Source of the DNA: Candidatus Poribacteria bacterium
GTDB taxonomy: Bacteria; Poribacteria; WGA-4E; WGA-3G
Assembly (NCBI GenBank): GCA_022825825.1
Contig: JAJDWA010000027.1
Span: 108,902-172,901, forward strand
Direction of reading: 5' to 3'
DNA length: 64,000 nucleotides
Shown here: positions 1 through 8,292 of the stretch, piece after piece
How the letters are laid out: every line of letters begins with the position of its first letter
Position numbering within the stretch: position 1 is the first letter of the stretch
Notes under the pieces: model-generated
The model's input: only the letters and a program-made list of their open reading frames with translations
What the model was told of the DNA's origin: nothing
The model's database searches: none
Position numbers and translations under genes: made by a program

Positions 1-1694
1 AATGCCTCGTAACCTGCTGTTAAGTAAGCAGAACCACCAACATTAAAATCACCTGTAGAGAGTTGATGTCGGTTTAGTTGAAGAAACGAAAGATCACCCG
101 CTTTTTCCACAGTCAATACAAATGGCGTAAAGTCATCAATTTTCTGAGCAACTGAGGTAAACTTAACAAAACCTGCCCAATTTGTTTTTCCACTCAGTAG
201 GGTTTGATTGTTATCACTAATCAGTTTTACAGTCACTTGTGAAACAGGTTTTAAGTTGCTGAGAGAATTAACCCAAACCCATAACTCATCTCCCGCTCTT
301 TTAGCAATAACACCAAGGTCTGTTAGCATTACCCATTGTGTCGCACGTACCCAATAATTATTGGGATCACGAACAGAAACTCTGAATATTCCGACACGTT
401 TATCGTCCAAGTACTGTCCAAGATCAATCGGCGTACGCACTTCTTCGTTCAGCTTTGAATCAATAGTCAGCGCGCCGGAATGAATTGACTTACCCAAATT
501 TTCTGTCCAAGAACTCCAGTTTCTCACCTTAGCTGCGTACACAAGGTTGTTGCCAAAAACCTTTTCTATATGCACATTAACGTTTCGTACATTGATCGAA
601 GCCAAACCAAGATTCATATTCTGATTTCGAGTTAAGAAAAAACCGTTCCCAACAAAACGAATCTGCGGACGAACATCCGGAATCATGAGATTCACAGAAT
701 ACGGTTTCTTTAACACTGAACCGTCGGGAGCAGTCAAACCTTCTTGCACTGTAACCTCATATTTGCTCCGCCGCTTGAAATCACCATGAATTTCGATATC
801 ACGGGACCGGGCTATAATTTGAGTCTTCAGCTCAGGTTTAACATGAATATACGGCTGCACAGTGTCAATTGGAATACGAGAACTGAAACGGAGCACAATA
901 CGCGGTCTTCCAGAATACTCTTGGACATTAGCATACGTAACACCGAGTGTGCCACGACCAGTCAAGGTCATTGATTTTACGTTAGCTTCTTTTAAACCGA
1001 TTTTCCCACCTATACATTTGAATCCTTTTTCAATTTGGACTTTTAGGTTTTGGTTTCCAAGTAGGCGCGGAATCTCTTCAGTTTCTAATTTAATCTCCCT
1101 TGCAATCCCATTCTGTGGCTGAAGTGTATATGGAATTTCAACATTCTCTTGAAGTCGAATAGAAAGGTTCGCGCGCAAATCGGCAATATTGACTGGATAA
1201 TTAAATGTTATATTTCCAACAACTTTTGCGTGTGTTTTCGTGTATTTAAATTCAAGGCGTCTGTTTTGTATGTGAAAGGGGTCTGTTGCAAAAGTGAATT
1301 TTCGGTCGCCAGTAATAACAAAGCCGAGGAAACTTTGTTTTAACTTTGGGGCAAGTTCTGCGGTGTAACTTGCGGAGGGGGCTAAGGGGCTCTCCAAATA
1401 GAAACGGATTGTATCGCGCGTTATCCAACGTGCGCCTCCCTTAACAGTAGGAGTAAATTGAACTGCACGATCTGGCAATTCAGTATTAATCAGAGAATTA
1501 TCAACTATTGGTTCCGAAAACGTAAACGTAAAATCATCCCAGGGCGAAACTTTTTCACCTTTCGGTGTAAATGATTTGACGGTGACACGCGTCTTTGCTC
1601 CTGATATCAAACTATGAATATAGAGCGAACCGATAACTAAAACGAGCACAGAAAGTATTGCTACAATACCAATTAAAAATTTTTTTGATGCCAT
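1..1694 (-). CDS. Alpha-2-macroglobulin-like large surface protein, N-terminal part (cut by window edge)
   Basis: The reverse strand is open for 564 codons from an ATG at 1694 (AGGAG eight or so bases upstream) to the window edge, so the C-terminal part is missing. The protein starts with a positively charged N-terminus and one hydrophobic segment (about residues 6-29) without a lipobox Cys, so it is probably membrane-anchored in the periplasm. Serial beta-rich domains follow. Phrases such as TLGVTY, PDVRPQIRF and TDLGVIAKRAGDELWVWV are typical of the macroglobulin domains of bacterial alpha-2-macroglobulins (YfhM type), which trap proteases that enter the periplasm. The thioester region would lie outside the window and cannot be checked. 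Bacterial homologues are usually 1500-2000 residues, so about a third is present. Confidence 0.75.
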   Translation of the reverse strand, partial: MASKKFLIGIVAILSVLVLVIGSLYIHSLISGAKTRVTVKSFTPKGEKVSPWDDFTFTFSEPIVDNSLINTELPDRAVQFTPTVKGGARWITRDTIRFYLESPLAPSASYTAELAPKLKQSFLGFVITGDRKFTFATDPFHIQNRRLEFKYTKTHAKVVGNITFNYPVNIADLRANLSIRLQENVEIPYTLQPQNGIAREIKLETEEIPRLLGNQNLKVQIEKGFKCIGGKIGLKEANVKSMTLTGRGTLGVTYANVQEYSGRPRIVLRFSSRIPIDTVQPYIHVKPELKTQIIARSRDIEIHGDFKRRSKYEVTVQEGLTAPDGSVLKKPYSVNLMIPDVRPQIRFVGNGFFLTRNQNMNLGLASINVRNVNVHIEKVFGNNLVYAAKVRNWSSWTENLGKSIHSGALTIDSKLNEEVRTPIDLGQYLDDKRVGIFRVSVRDPNNYWVRATQWVMLTDLGVIAKRAGDELWVWVNSLSNLKPVSQVTVKLISDNNQTLLSGKTNWAGFVKFTSVAQKIDDFTPFVLTVEKAGDLSFLQLNRHQLSTGDFNVGGSAYLTAGYEA

Positions 1695-2156
1695 CGTAAA
1701 ATGTCTCCTAAAGCCTGCTATTTTTATCTTCTGAAGGTCATTTTATCTATATGTTGAGGTATTAGGCAATTTTCGTGCCAAAAATCAAGTTATCTTTCGA
1801 TAATGTTCCAAAATCGTCGGTCTCATATCGTTTTCCCTCCTTTATCTATAACACATCACAATCCATAGTCAGACATTTAAATCAAGACGTATACATAACC
1901 ATGTTCTGCCCTTGGCGTTCCTTATAGTCAACTAAAACGATATGTTCTGTATCCAAATTAACATTCTATAACTGATGGTAGATTTTAGGAGAACTTGGAT
2001 ATTCTGTAACATGTAACAGGCGAGGTTAGGAAACCTCATTTATCGGGAGGAAAGTATCAATTATCTTTATAATTCTCACCATAAACCTGAATCTAAGCGA
2101 AGAAATAGAGGAAAGGTTTTAACATGTGTAAAAATTAACACATCTGTTTTCTAAAA
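1695..2156. other. Gene-less AT-rich spacer
   Basis: This stretch separates the macroglobulin gene start from a repeat element. No ORF with a ribosome-binding site was seen on either strand. Apart from the GGTTAGGAAACC-type hairpin near 2022 nothing recognisable was found. The promoter of the macroglobulin gene should lie in its left part, but no convincing -35/-10 pair was identified. Confidence 0.5.
2022..2037. repeat. REP-like hairpin (GAGGTTAGGAAACCTC)
   Basis: A 16-base palindrome with core GGTTAGGAAACC. The same core recurs at about ten other intergenic sites in this window, always outside genes, with varying GC-rich flanks that keep the palindrome. Confidence 0.7.
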
Positions 2157-2330
2157 TAACGTGAGCCGGTATAAGGGATATAAGTTCTTCAGACTTTGAT
2201 TTGGACTCTCATAACCACGGTAGGTTCGGTTTCCTAACCCGAACCGGGCTTATCCTGGCAACGGCAGACACGGAGCGGTTAAGAAATCGCCCTTACCGTT
2301 TCCAAAATTGCTTGTCTCGAGCTCACGTTA
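2157..2330. repeat. MITE-like element, family 2, copy A
   Basis: Bounded by a perfect 10-bp terminal inverted repeat TAACGTGAGC (2157-2166) / GCTCACGTTA (2321-2330). Its left end continues CCGGTATAAG, very close to the left end of the copy at 25851. Inside are a hairpin GGTTCGG...CCGAACC around TTTCCTAA (2223-2245) and a degenerate GCGGTTAAGAAATCGC copy (about 2275-2290). No coding capacity. Confidence 0.5.
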
Positions 2331-2352
2331 AAAATATAAAAATTTTCAAAAT

Positions 2353-3540
2353 CTAAAACCAGAATCGTGACATTAAAATAATCTGATCCGATCCTTGAAG
2401 TTGTCTTAACATACCTTTGTTTGTGATCTTTTCATCAGGTTCTCGATCCGCATTCGGTAGGTTTGCCCAATAGAACAGTGAAATTGCTCCATTTTCCATA
2501 AAATTATATTGAGCAATAAATGTGAACCTTCTGCCAGCATCACCTAAAATAGTTCTGTCTGGATCAAACAAACCGTAACGTCCCGCTACAGTCAGCTGAG
2601 GGAGAATACGGTACTTTGCACCAAAATAGTACCCCTTAGAGTTAACATCGTCTATGGCAAAGGATGCAACATCTTCGTTATTTTCAAAGTTAAATTCCCC
2701 TTCTAAACTTAAGCCACCGTAAGAGGCAGTGATAAATGCTCCGATAAGACGTTTCCATTCTTCGCCGGGCTGCTCAAATATACATGAGACCCCAGCACGA
2801 ATTGGACCGAGTTGCCCTCCGACAGTGCCGAGAGCTCCCTTCGCTGTTGCATTTCCAGCATTAAAAAACGCAGCATTATAGAACACTTTTCCTAAACTAC
2901 CACCGAGTTCAACACCAACATCTCGCTTATTAGAACCGAGTTCGTAGCCCTCTCGGACAAGAATATTATGATCCTTCTGTTTGATACCGAACGGTAGACG
3001 AAATTGTCCAGCTTTCACATAAAGATGCTTCGGAATAGCATCTACTGTGGCGAAAGCATTGAGTGTAGTACCAACATTGTTTGATAGAGTTAATCGAACC
3101 TTTTCTGAGGCTTGGGCATTGAACGTCACCTCAGCTTGCATAAGAAGAAACCTGTCAACTGAGGAATGGCAAGAGTTACATCCTGCTACAGCGCCTTCAT
3201 CTCCATCTGCATGCATATCTTTGATAAAAGCAGTTTGCAGATCAAGTGAGGTTGTAAGTTGCTTAACAACCTCTTTGGCTTCTTCTGTAACCGCATCCAT
3301 ATCAAAATCTTCGGGGAACTCAAAATAGTTCTCTTCAAAAATTTCCCCAATTCGGTTTCGGGGCCCCCCGCCTGCGGGGTCAATGTGACAGAAATTACAG
3401 TCCTTATCTAATTCAGCTGCAAATTCAGGACGCGCTTCAGCGACGTTTGTCCAAAAACCCATACACAAAAAATTAATTATCAGCGTAAATATAAACAGTG
3501 CAAGGAAATGCATTACAAGTCTATTGTTATACATATTCAA
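2353..3540 (-). CDS. Di-haem c-type cytochrome fused to an outer-membrane beta-barrel
   Basis: About 395 residues. An N-terminal signal peptide (hydrophobic stretch near residues 9-30, cleavage probably near AEA) leads into a short domain with two c-type haem motifs, CNFCH (about residue 49) and CNSCH (about residue 121). The rest (about 130-395) is made of alternating amphipathic strands and ends in the aromatic MSRFWF typical of outer-membrane barrels. A plausible role is electron transfer at or through the outer membrane, but that is inference. The start is uncertain: TTG at 3540 has GGAG eight bases upstream, ATG at 3534 has it at fourteen. It lies 48 bp behind the haem lipoprotein gene and is probably co-transcribed with it. 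Confidence 0.65.
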   Translation of the reverse strand: MNMYNNRLVMHFLALFIFTLIINFLCMGFWTNVAEARPEFAAELDKDCNFCHIDPAGGGPRNRIGEIFEENYFEFPEDFDMDAVTEEAKEVVKQLTTSLDLQTAFIKDMHADGDEGAVAGCNSCHSSVDRFLLMQAEVTFNAQASEKVRLTLSNNVGTTLNAFATVDAIPKHLYVKAGQFRLPFGIKQKDHNILVREGYELGSNKRDVGVELGGSLGKVFYNAAFFNAGNATAKGALGTVGGQLGPIRAGVSCIFEQPGEEWKRLIGAFITASYGGLSLEGEFNFENNEDVASFAIDDVNSKGYYFGAKYRILPQLTVAGRYGLFDPDRTILGDAGRRFTFIAQYNFMENGAISLFYWANLPNADREPDEKITNKGMLRQLQGSDQIILMSRFWF

Positions 3541-3588
3541 AAAGCGTACTCCTTTTTTAGTGTTTTATCAAAAGCCCAATATCCAACT

Positions 3589-4167
3589 TCAGTCAAGTTC
3601 AGTAAAAACATAATCTATATCTTCGACTCTGATATGACACCCCCAACATATTCTACCGGAGGCGATAACTTTGAAATCGGCATCTGGTGCGTTTCGGGTA
3701 TATTCTATGAACTCCCAATCATTATGATCTGGATCAGTTCCTGCTTTTTTGCGCATAATTGCGATGAGTCCTACATAATCCTTATTTGGTCGAAATGCTT
3801 CTTTTACAACAATGCTTCCATCAGGATATGGGAATTGTTGTTCACCCTCCGGTGCAATGGTATCCCGTTCTTGGTTGACATAAACGTTTTTTGTACCATT
3901 GTGCGGGTCTCCACCTGCAACAGGCGGAATCGGTTCTGCGTTTAATTTAAGCCACTTTTCATAACCTGCAACATCTTCAGGGAGCCCTGGAAGTGCCACC
4001 ACAGGTTCTTCAGTTTCTTGTTCTGTTTCTTCTTGATTTGCTTCCTGAACAAGCTCATCTAACTGCTTTTCTTCCACACAAGACGTGAAGATCGCACAAG
4101 GAATTAACACAACAGCAATACCAAGAAGTGCATTCAGAAATAATTGCGCAAATTTTCTATTTTTCAT
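3589..4167 (-). CDS. Cytochrome P460-like haem lipoprotein
   Basis: 192 residues. It starts with a lipoprotein signal whose lipobox is FTSC (about residue 30), followed by an acidic Glu/Gln-rich linker (about 35-55). The folded part (about 60-192) resembles the cytochrome P460 family: a conserved YEKW start, a KEAF/GLIAIMRKK core and one C-terminal CWGCH haem motif (about residue 175). P460-type proteins bind haem through a modified c-type motif and often act in periplasmic oxidation chemistry; the substrate here is unknown. AAGGAGG precedes the ATG at the right spacing. It is the first gene of a two-gene operon with the haem/porin fusion, suggesting that the two exchange electrons. Confidence 0.65.
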   Translation of the reverse strand: MKNRKFAQLFLNALLGIAVVLIPCAIFTSCVEEKQLDELVQEANQEETEQETEEPVVALPGLPEDVAGYEKWLKLNAEPIPPVAGGDPHNGTKNVYVNQERDTIAPEGEQQFPYPDGSIVVKEAFRPNKDYVGLIAIMRKKAGTDPDHNDWEFIEYTRNAPDADFKVIASGRICWGCHIRVEDIDYVFTELD

Positions 4168-4453
4168 TGTAAACCTCCTTATTCAATTATACCTTTAATA
4201 TACAAGAAAAAGACAATTATAGCAATAGCTAATTTGTATAACACATTCGCTCTTTCAAAGTAAACACTCAGGATTACTAATTGTTTTACATGTTCACGCT
4301 TCTGAACAAGAAATTGGAACTCATGTGAAATTCTATTTTTATTTGTCTTTCCTGTTAGGTTACTGTATTATATGATATGGAATATATTAAGACTAAACAT
4401 AATCCGCATAATGTGTATAAAATTTAGGTGATTTTGGAACAAAGGAGAATTGG

Positions 4454-5473
4454 ATGCTCAGAAACCTATTTAAAGGCGGTAATAAAAAAGGCATTGAACA
4501 AGATGCTGCACCAGAAGTTGAACAGGATGCTGCACCACAAAAAGAGAATTGGTTCGATCGCCTCAAATCCAGTTTAACAAAGACGCGAAACCGCTTCATC
4601 TCTCAATTATCAGGACTACTTCGGGTCGGTAGAAAAATTGACGAAGAACTCATGGAGGAGATTGAAGAGATTCTAATCCAAGCTGACGTTGGTGTTGAGA
4701 CAACGCTGACGCTCATGGAGAACGTCAGGGAAACTGTGAAGGAAAGAGGATTAGGGGATTCTTCTGAATTGGAAACAGTCATAAAAGAAGAAATCCTGAA
4801 CCTTCTCGGTGAAGACGCTCCCTTGAAACTTGAAGGTGAATCACCTTACACAATTTTGGTTCTCGGTGTGAACGGTGCAGGAAAAACGACAACTATTGGC
4901 AAACTCGCAAGCCGTTTCAATACTAATGGCAACCGTGTTCTTGTTGCTGCAGGGGATACATTTCGTGCCGCTGCGGAAGATCAATTGGCGATTTGGTGCG
5001 AACGCGCTGGTGCTGAATTAATTCGTGGTGGGGAAAAAGCGGAACCCGCTTCTGTAGTTTTTGATGCAGTTCATGCTGCAAAAAATCGTGAAGCTGACGT
5101 GCTGATTGTAGATACAGCAGGCAGACTCCACACCAAAAAACCGTTGATGGATGAATTATCAAAAATCGGGCGTGTGATGGGACAAGCGCATTCGGGGGCG
5201 CCTCATGAGGTGCTACTTGTCATTGATGGAACAGTTGGGCAAAATGCCCTGATGCAAGCGAAGATTTTCAACGAGGCTGTGCCGATTACAGGTGTAGCAA
5301 TCACAAAGCTGGACGGTACAGCTAAAGGTGGAATAGTGTTAGCAGTAAAAGCCGAACTCGGCGCTCCAGTCAAATTAATCGGTATTGGTGAAAAACTTGA
5401 TGACTTACGTGATTTCGCAGGTACTGATTTCGTTGAAGCACTCTTCGCAGTAGAAGAAACCGCAGAAACTTAA
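4454..5473 (+). CDS. ftsY: Signal recognition particle receptor FtsY
   Basis: 339 residues. FtsY is the membrane-associated SRP receptor GTPase that docks ribosome-nascent chains to the Sec translocon. The N-terminal A region is short and acidic, with EQDAAP written twice (residues 15-27). The four-helix N domain (about 35-120) is followed by the G domain with all GTPase motifs: GVNGAGKTT (138-146), DTFRAAAEDQL (about 167), DTAGR (about 221), TKLDGTAKGG (about 285), and the closing GIGEKLDDLRDF. Length and motif order match complete FtsY. AAAGGAG precedes the ATG. It stands alone, divergent from the P460 operon. Confidence 0.95.
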   Translation: MLRNLFKGGNKKGIEQDAAPEVEQDAAPQKENWFDRLKSSLTKTRNRFISQLSGLLRVGRKIDEELMEEIEEILIQADVGVETTLTLMENVRETVKERGLGDSSELETVIKEEILNLLGEDAPLKLEGESPYTILVLGVNGAGKTTTIGKLASRFNTNGNRVLVAAGDTFRAAAEDQLAIWCERAGAELIRGGEKAEPASVVFDAVHAAKNREADVLIVDTAGRLHTKKPLMDELSKIGRVMGQAHSGAPHEVLLVIDGTVGQNALMQAKIFNEAVPITGVAITKLDGTAKGGIVLAVKAELGAPVKLIGIGEKLDDLRDFAGTDFVEALFAVEETAET

Positions 5474-5540
5474 CCAAGAATTTATTTAGTGTCTACATTA
5501 TATCATCCTTCCCACAAGTGCACTTTCGGATAAGGACAGA

Positions 5541-5564
5541 GCGGTTAGGAAACAGCTCCTAACC
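5541..5564. repeat. REP-like hairpin downstream of ftsY
   Basis: GGTTAGGA (5543-5550) and TCCTAACC (5557-5564) form a perfect 8-bp stem around AACAGC. It belongs to the window-wide GGTTAGGAAACC group. It may end ftsY transcription, but no T-run follows. Confidence 0.55.
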
Positions 5565-5682
5565 AGGGAGTGTTCATATATTGTTAGACTAAACTACACA
5601 TAAATATTAACGTTCGCAACAAAATCCAAAACCAAATAATCCTGTAGACACCAGGGCATTTATGGAAAATACATTAAAAAAT

Positions 5683-5712
5683 TTGACTTATACCCTATAA
5701 ATGAGGTATAAT
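5683..5712 (+). promoter_or_regulatory. Predicted sigma-70-type promoter of the his cluster
   Basis: TTGACT (5683-5688) and a perfect TATAAT (5707-5712) are separated by 18 bp. Transcription would start near 5719, about 30 bases before the His-rich leader peptide and 300 bases before hisZ. The spacer plus -10 contains the inverted repeat TATACC...GGTATA (5689-5694 / 5705-5710), which could also be an operator. Confidence 0.55.
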
Positions 5713-5748
5713 TATAATATTACAAATTAATTTTATGCCAAAAACGTT

Positions 5749-5796
5749 ATGTTAATACAACTTTTCTATCCCCATCACCATTCAATCCATTTCTGA
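5749..5796 (+). CDS. Histidine leader peptide (MLIQLFYPHHHSIHF)
   Basis: A 15-codon ORF, ATG to TGA, with three consecutive His codons (CAT CAC CAT) and a fourth two codons later: 4 of 15 residues are His. It lies about 30 bases behind a predicted promoter and about 220 bases before hisZ-hisG-hisS. This is the arrangement of enterobacterial his leader peptides, where ribosome stalling at His codons under low charged tRNA-His prevents a terminator from forming. No strong Shine-Dalgarno sequence precedes the ATG, which is the main weakness. The His codons can pair with a downstream segment near 5811-5824, as expected for the first attenuator stem. Confidence 0.6.
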   Translation: MLIQLFYPHHHSIHF

Positions 5797-5851
5797 GTAG
5801 GGCGGATTAGAATGGTGTGATGGTTATCCCATATATATCATAGTGGACACG

Positions 5852-5955
5852 AAGCAAGGTAACTTGCTTGAACCCTTGTAAACTAACCGCTCTCCTCAAT
5901 GCCGACCTGTCGTGCGTTGAGGTTAAGAAGTTATCTGTTTACGGGGTTTTTTGTT
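5852..5955 (+). terminator. Attenuator-type terminator with competing hairpin, his leader
   Basis: AACCCTTGTAAAC (5871-5883) can pair with GTTTACGGGGTT (5937-5948), giving about 12 pairs with one bulge and one G-U; six T's follow (5947-5952), then GTTT. The enclosed region holds a smaller CCTCAA/TTGAGG hairpin. A competing hairpin AAGCAAG/CTTGCTT (5852-5869) lies immediately upstream, and CAAGG (5856-5860) could pair with CCTTG (5874-5878), sequestering the left arm of the terminator. Mutually exclusive structures behind a His-rich leader peptide fit transcription attenuation. The pairings were found by eye and not folded. Confidence 0.5.
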
Positions 5956-6017
5956 TATAGAACGTCTTGTGAAAAGGATAGGGAAATCCGCTCATATTTT
6001 ATTTGGAGGAACGCATA

Positions 6018-7451
6018 ATGGAAGAGTTTACGAAACCTGCCGGAACGAACGATTTTCTACCTGAACAGATGGTGCAGCGAAACTTTGTTGAAAATATTGT
6101 TCGTAAAACTTATGAAAGTTACGGGTATTCGCAGATTCAGACGCCGTTGTTTGAATCTTTTGCACTTCTATCCGCGCAGTCCGGCGAAGAGATACGTCAC
6201 AAAATGTTTACGTTTATCGGTCCAGATCGGGTTGATTACGCGTTGCGACCTGAACTCACTGCCCCTGTTTGTAGAATCATCGCAAATGGAGACCTAAAAC
6301 ATCTTCCGTATCCTTATAAACTTTACTATATTGGGCAGTGTGTGCGTCAGGAGCCGAAAACCGATAATCCAGATGTCAGGCGCGAATTTCGACAGGCAGG
6401 GGTTGAGCTGATCGGCCCCTCATCGGCACTTGCAGATGCTGAGATTATTACAATTCCTGTTCGGATTCTTGAGGAACTCAACATTTTCAAAACAAAGTTG
6501 AAAATCGGTAGTCCTGGGATATTCCGCGAGATTTTTAAACAGGTTGCACTTGACCCAAAAGATCATAGTGAAGTAATATTGGACATTGATCACCTTTCTC
6601 GACTACGGATAGAAAGCCAACATTTAGATATAGAAACGCTTCGTGATGAACTAAATGTTTTGCGGCGTTCACAAGGATCTGATTATCAAGGTGACCACAA
6701 GATAGAAAGCACCACGGTTCAAGAGTTAACAGAAAGTAATGCCGATGATTGGATAGAGAAATTGCCGATGATTGCTGAGGAAACTTACAAAGCCAGATGG
6801 CACCGATATTTTAACATCTCGGAAGAGATAGCACAGTGTTGTATTGATGTTTCAAAGATAAACGGTGATAAAAGGACAGTCATGGCAGCGTGGAAAGCGA
6901 GTCTTGGTGCGACTGCGCAAGAAGTTCGCCAAGATATGTTGGCTCTTTGTGAATGTTTGGAAAACAACGAAATTACGGATTTTGAAATCAATTTGGGAAT
7001 TACGCGCGGATTCGATTTTTATACTGGAACGGTTTTTCAAATTGAATTATCAGAGAAGAACCTACCGATCTGCGGTGGTGGAAGATACGACCACTTAATC
7101 GAAAGTTTTGGCGGACCATCGCTGCCAGGAGCAGGTTTTGCATTCCAATTTGATTTGCTGATGGAGGCATTTACTGAAACACAGAGTGAGCCTATTCAAG
7201 TAAAAAAAGATTACTTTATCGTAACAACATCTGCTGATCTTATTCCTGAAGCACAACGTCTTGCTGAAACATTAAGACGTTCCGGTAAAACCGTGGAGAT
7301 AGATTTAATGGCGGCTGATCTGCAAGCACAACATAACTATGCTGCCAAAGCGAGTTACGATTATGTGATTAACTTGATCCCAGATCAACCGATGCAACGA
7401 ATTGATTTAAAATCTGAAAACACGGAGGAAGTCACCATCAAAGAACTTTAG
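6018..7451 (+). CDS. hisZ: ATP phosphoribosyltransferase regulatory subunit HisZ
   Basis: 477 residues from the ATG at 6018, which has GGAGG eight bases upstream; an in-frame TTG at 6003 lies too close to that site. It is a class II histidyl-tRNA-synthetase paralogue: motif-2-like region RPELTAPVCR with VRREFRQAGVELIG, and RGFDFYTGTVF with CGGGRYD near the C-terminal side. HisZ proteins lack aminoacylation activity and bind short HisG as the regulatory subunit of the first histidine-biosynthesis step. The adjacent hisG, and a separate complete hisS two genes on, support HisZ over a second synthetase. It carries an extra segment (about 185-240) and a vestigial anticodon-binding-like C-terminus, making it longer than typical HisZ. 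Confidence 0.8.
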   Translation: MEEFTKPAGTNDFLPEQMVQRNFVENIVRKTYESYGYSQIQTPLFESFALLSAQSGEEIRHKMFTFIGPDRVDYALRPELTAPVCRIIANGDLKHLPYPYKLYYIGQCVRQEPKTDNPDVRREFRQAGVELIGPSSALADAEIITIPVRILEELNIFKTKLKIGSPGIFREIFKQVALDPKDHSEVILDIDHLSRLRIESQHLDIETLRDELNVLRRSQGSDYQGDHKIESTTVQELTESNADDWIEKLPMIAEETYKARWHRYFNISEEIAQCCIDVSKINGDKRTVMAAWKASLGATAQEVRQDMLALCECLENNEITDFEINLGITRGFDFYTGTVFQIELSEKNLPICGGGRYDHLIESFGGPSLPGAGFAFQFDLLMEAFTETQSEPIQVKKDYFIVTTSADLIPEAQRLAETLRRSGKTVEIDLMAADLQAQHNYAAKASYDYVINLIPDQPMQRIDLKSENTEEVTIKEL

Positions 7452-7509
7452 ATGGTTGTGGGTGGATATGGAGGGATACCCTATACCTTAAGGATTGAGG
7501 GAAACTAAT

Positions 7510-8280
7510 ATGCAAACAGAGAAGATTTTGAATCTACTTTTGCCGAAAGGCACTATACAGTCTGAAACCCTTGAAACATTCCAACGCGCAGGCTACGAAA
7601 TGAACGGCTACAAGTCAACTGATCGTTCCTATCGTGCTACTTTTCACAACAACAGCGAATTTCAGATAAAGATTTCACGCCCCCAAGAAATACCTGTTTA
7701 TGTTGGGATGGAAGATTTTTATGATTTAGGAATTACTGGGCAAGATTGGGTTGAAGAGACCGACGCGAATGTTGAAGAGATACTACCATTAGAATATGGG
7801 TATGTTAGTATCGTTTTGGCGGTTCGAGAAGAAAGGGACGACATCAATACGTTTATGGATTTGGTGAATCTTGCGGATAGGAACATCCGTATTTCTACGG
7901 AGTATCTAAACATTGCGGAGAAATATATCCTTGAAAAGACAGAAAACCGTGTTGCCCCAGCGATCTTAACCCCGTGGAAACGACTGAACACTCTTGGGAC
8001 TTACCAGTCCCCCATTACCCTTATACTCTCTTTCGGCGCAACAGAGGGAAAGCCGCCTGAAGAAGCTGATGCTATCATTGATAATTGTAGTTCGGCACGC
8101 ACACTCAAGGCAAACCGTCTTAAAATCATTGAAGTGCTGCGAGAATCTGAGTCTACGCTGATTGCGAATCCGAAGTCACTTAGGGATCCGTGGAAACGCG
8201 AAAAGATTGATGAATTGAAGCAGACATTAGAAAAAGGATTGCGGAGACGAAAAAGCCAAGCACTTCCCGGACATATATAA
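7510..8280 (+). CDS. hisG: ATP phosphoribosyltransferase catalytic subunit HisG
   Basis: 256 residues from the ATG at 7510, preceded by GAGGGA at seven bases; the TTG at 7495 overlaps that site. HisG condenses ATP with PRPP in the first committed step of histidine biosynthesis. Recognisable parts are the N-terminal LLLPKGTIQSETLETFQRAGY, the YVGMEDFYDLGITGQDWVEE region, RISTEYLNIAEKYI and the ADAIIDNCSSARTLKANRLKIIEVL helix region, which corresponds to the PRPP-site and dimer-contact part of HisG. There is no room for the C-terminal regulatory domain of long HisG (about 300 residues), consistent with dependence on the neighbouring HisZ. The gene sits 58 bp behind hisZ and 12 bp before hisS. 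Confidence 0.85.
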   Translation: MQTEKILNLLLPKGTIQSETLETFQRAGYEMNGYKSTDRSYRATFHNNSEFQIKISRPQEIPVYVGMEDFYDLGITGQDWVEETDANVEEILPLEYGYVSIVLAVREERDDINTFMDLVNLADRNIRISTEYLNIAEKYILEKTENRVAPAILTPWKRLNTLGTYQSPITLILSFGATEGKPPEEADAIIDNCSSARTLKANRLKIIEVLRESESTLIANPKSLRDPWKREKIDELKQTLEKGLRRRKSQALPGHI

Positions 8281-8292
8281 GGAGCAGGACTT

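Noticed and set aside
3508..3945. 145-residue + strand ORF
   Set aside because: It is antisense to the P460 and porin genes, has no ribosome site and a Cys/Trp-rich nonsense composition.
5474..6017. T-box riboswitch before the his genes
   Set aside because: No AGGGTGGNACC-type T-box sequence or specifier loop is visible; the His-rich leader ORF explains the region better.
6018..7451. Second histidyl-tRNA synthetase
   Set aside because: It lies next to a short hisG, and a complete hisS with all motifs follows; HisZ is the better call.
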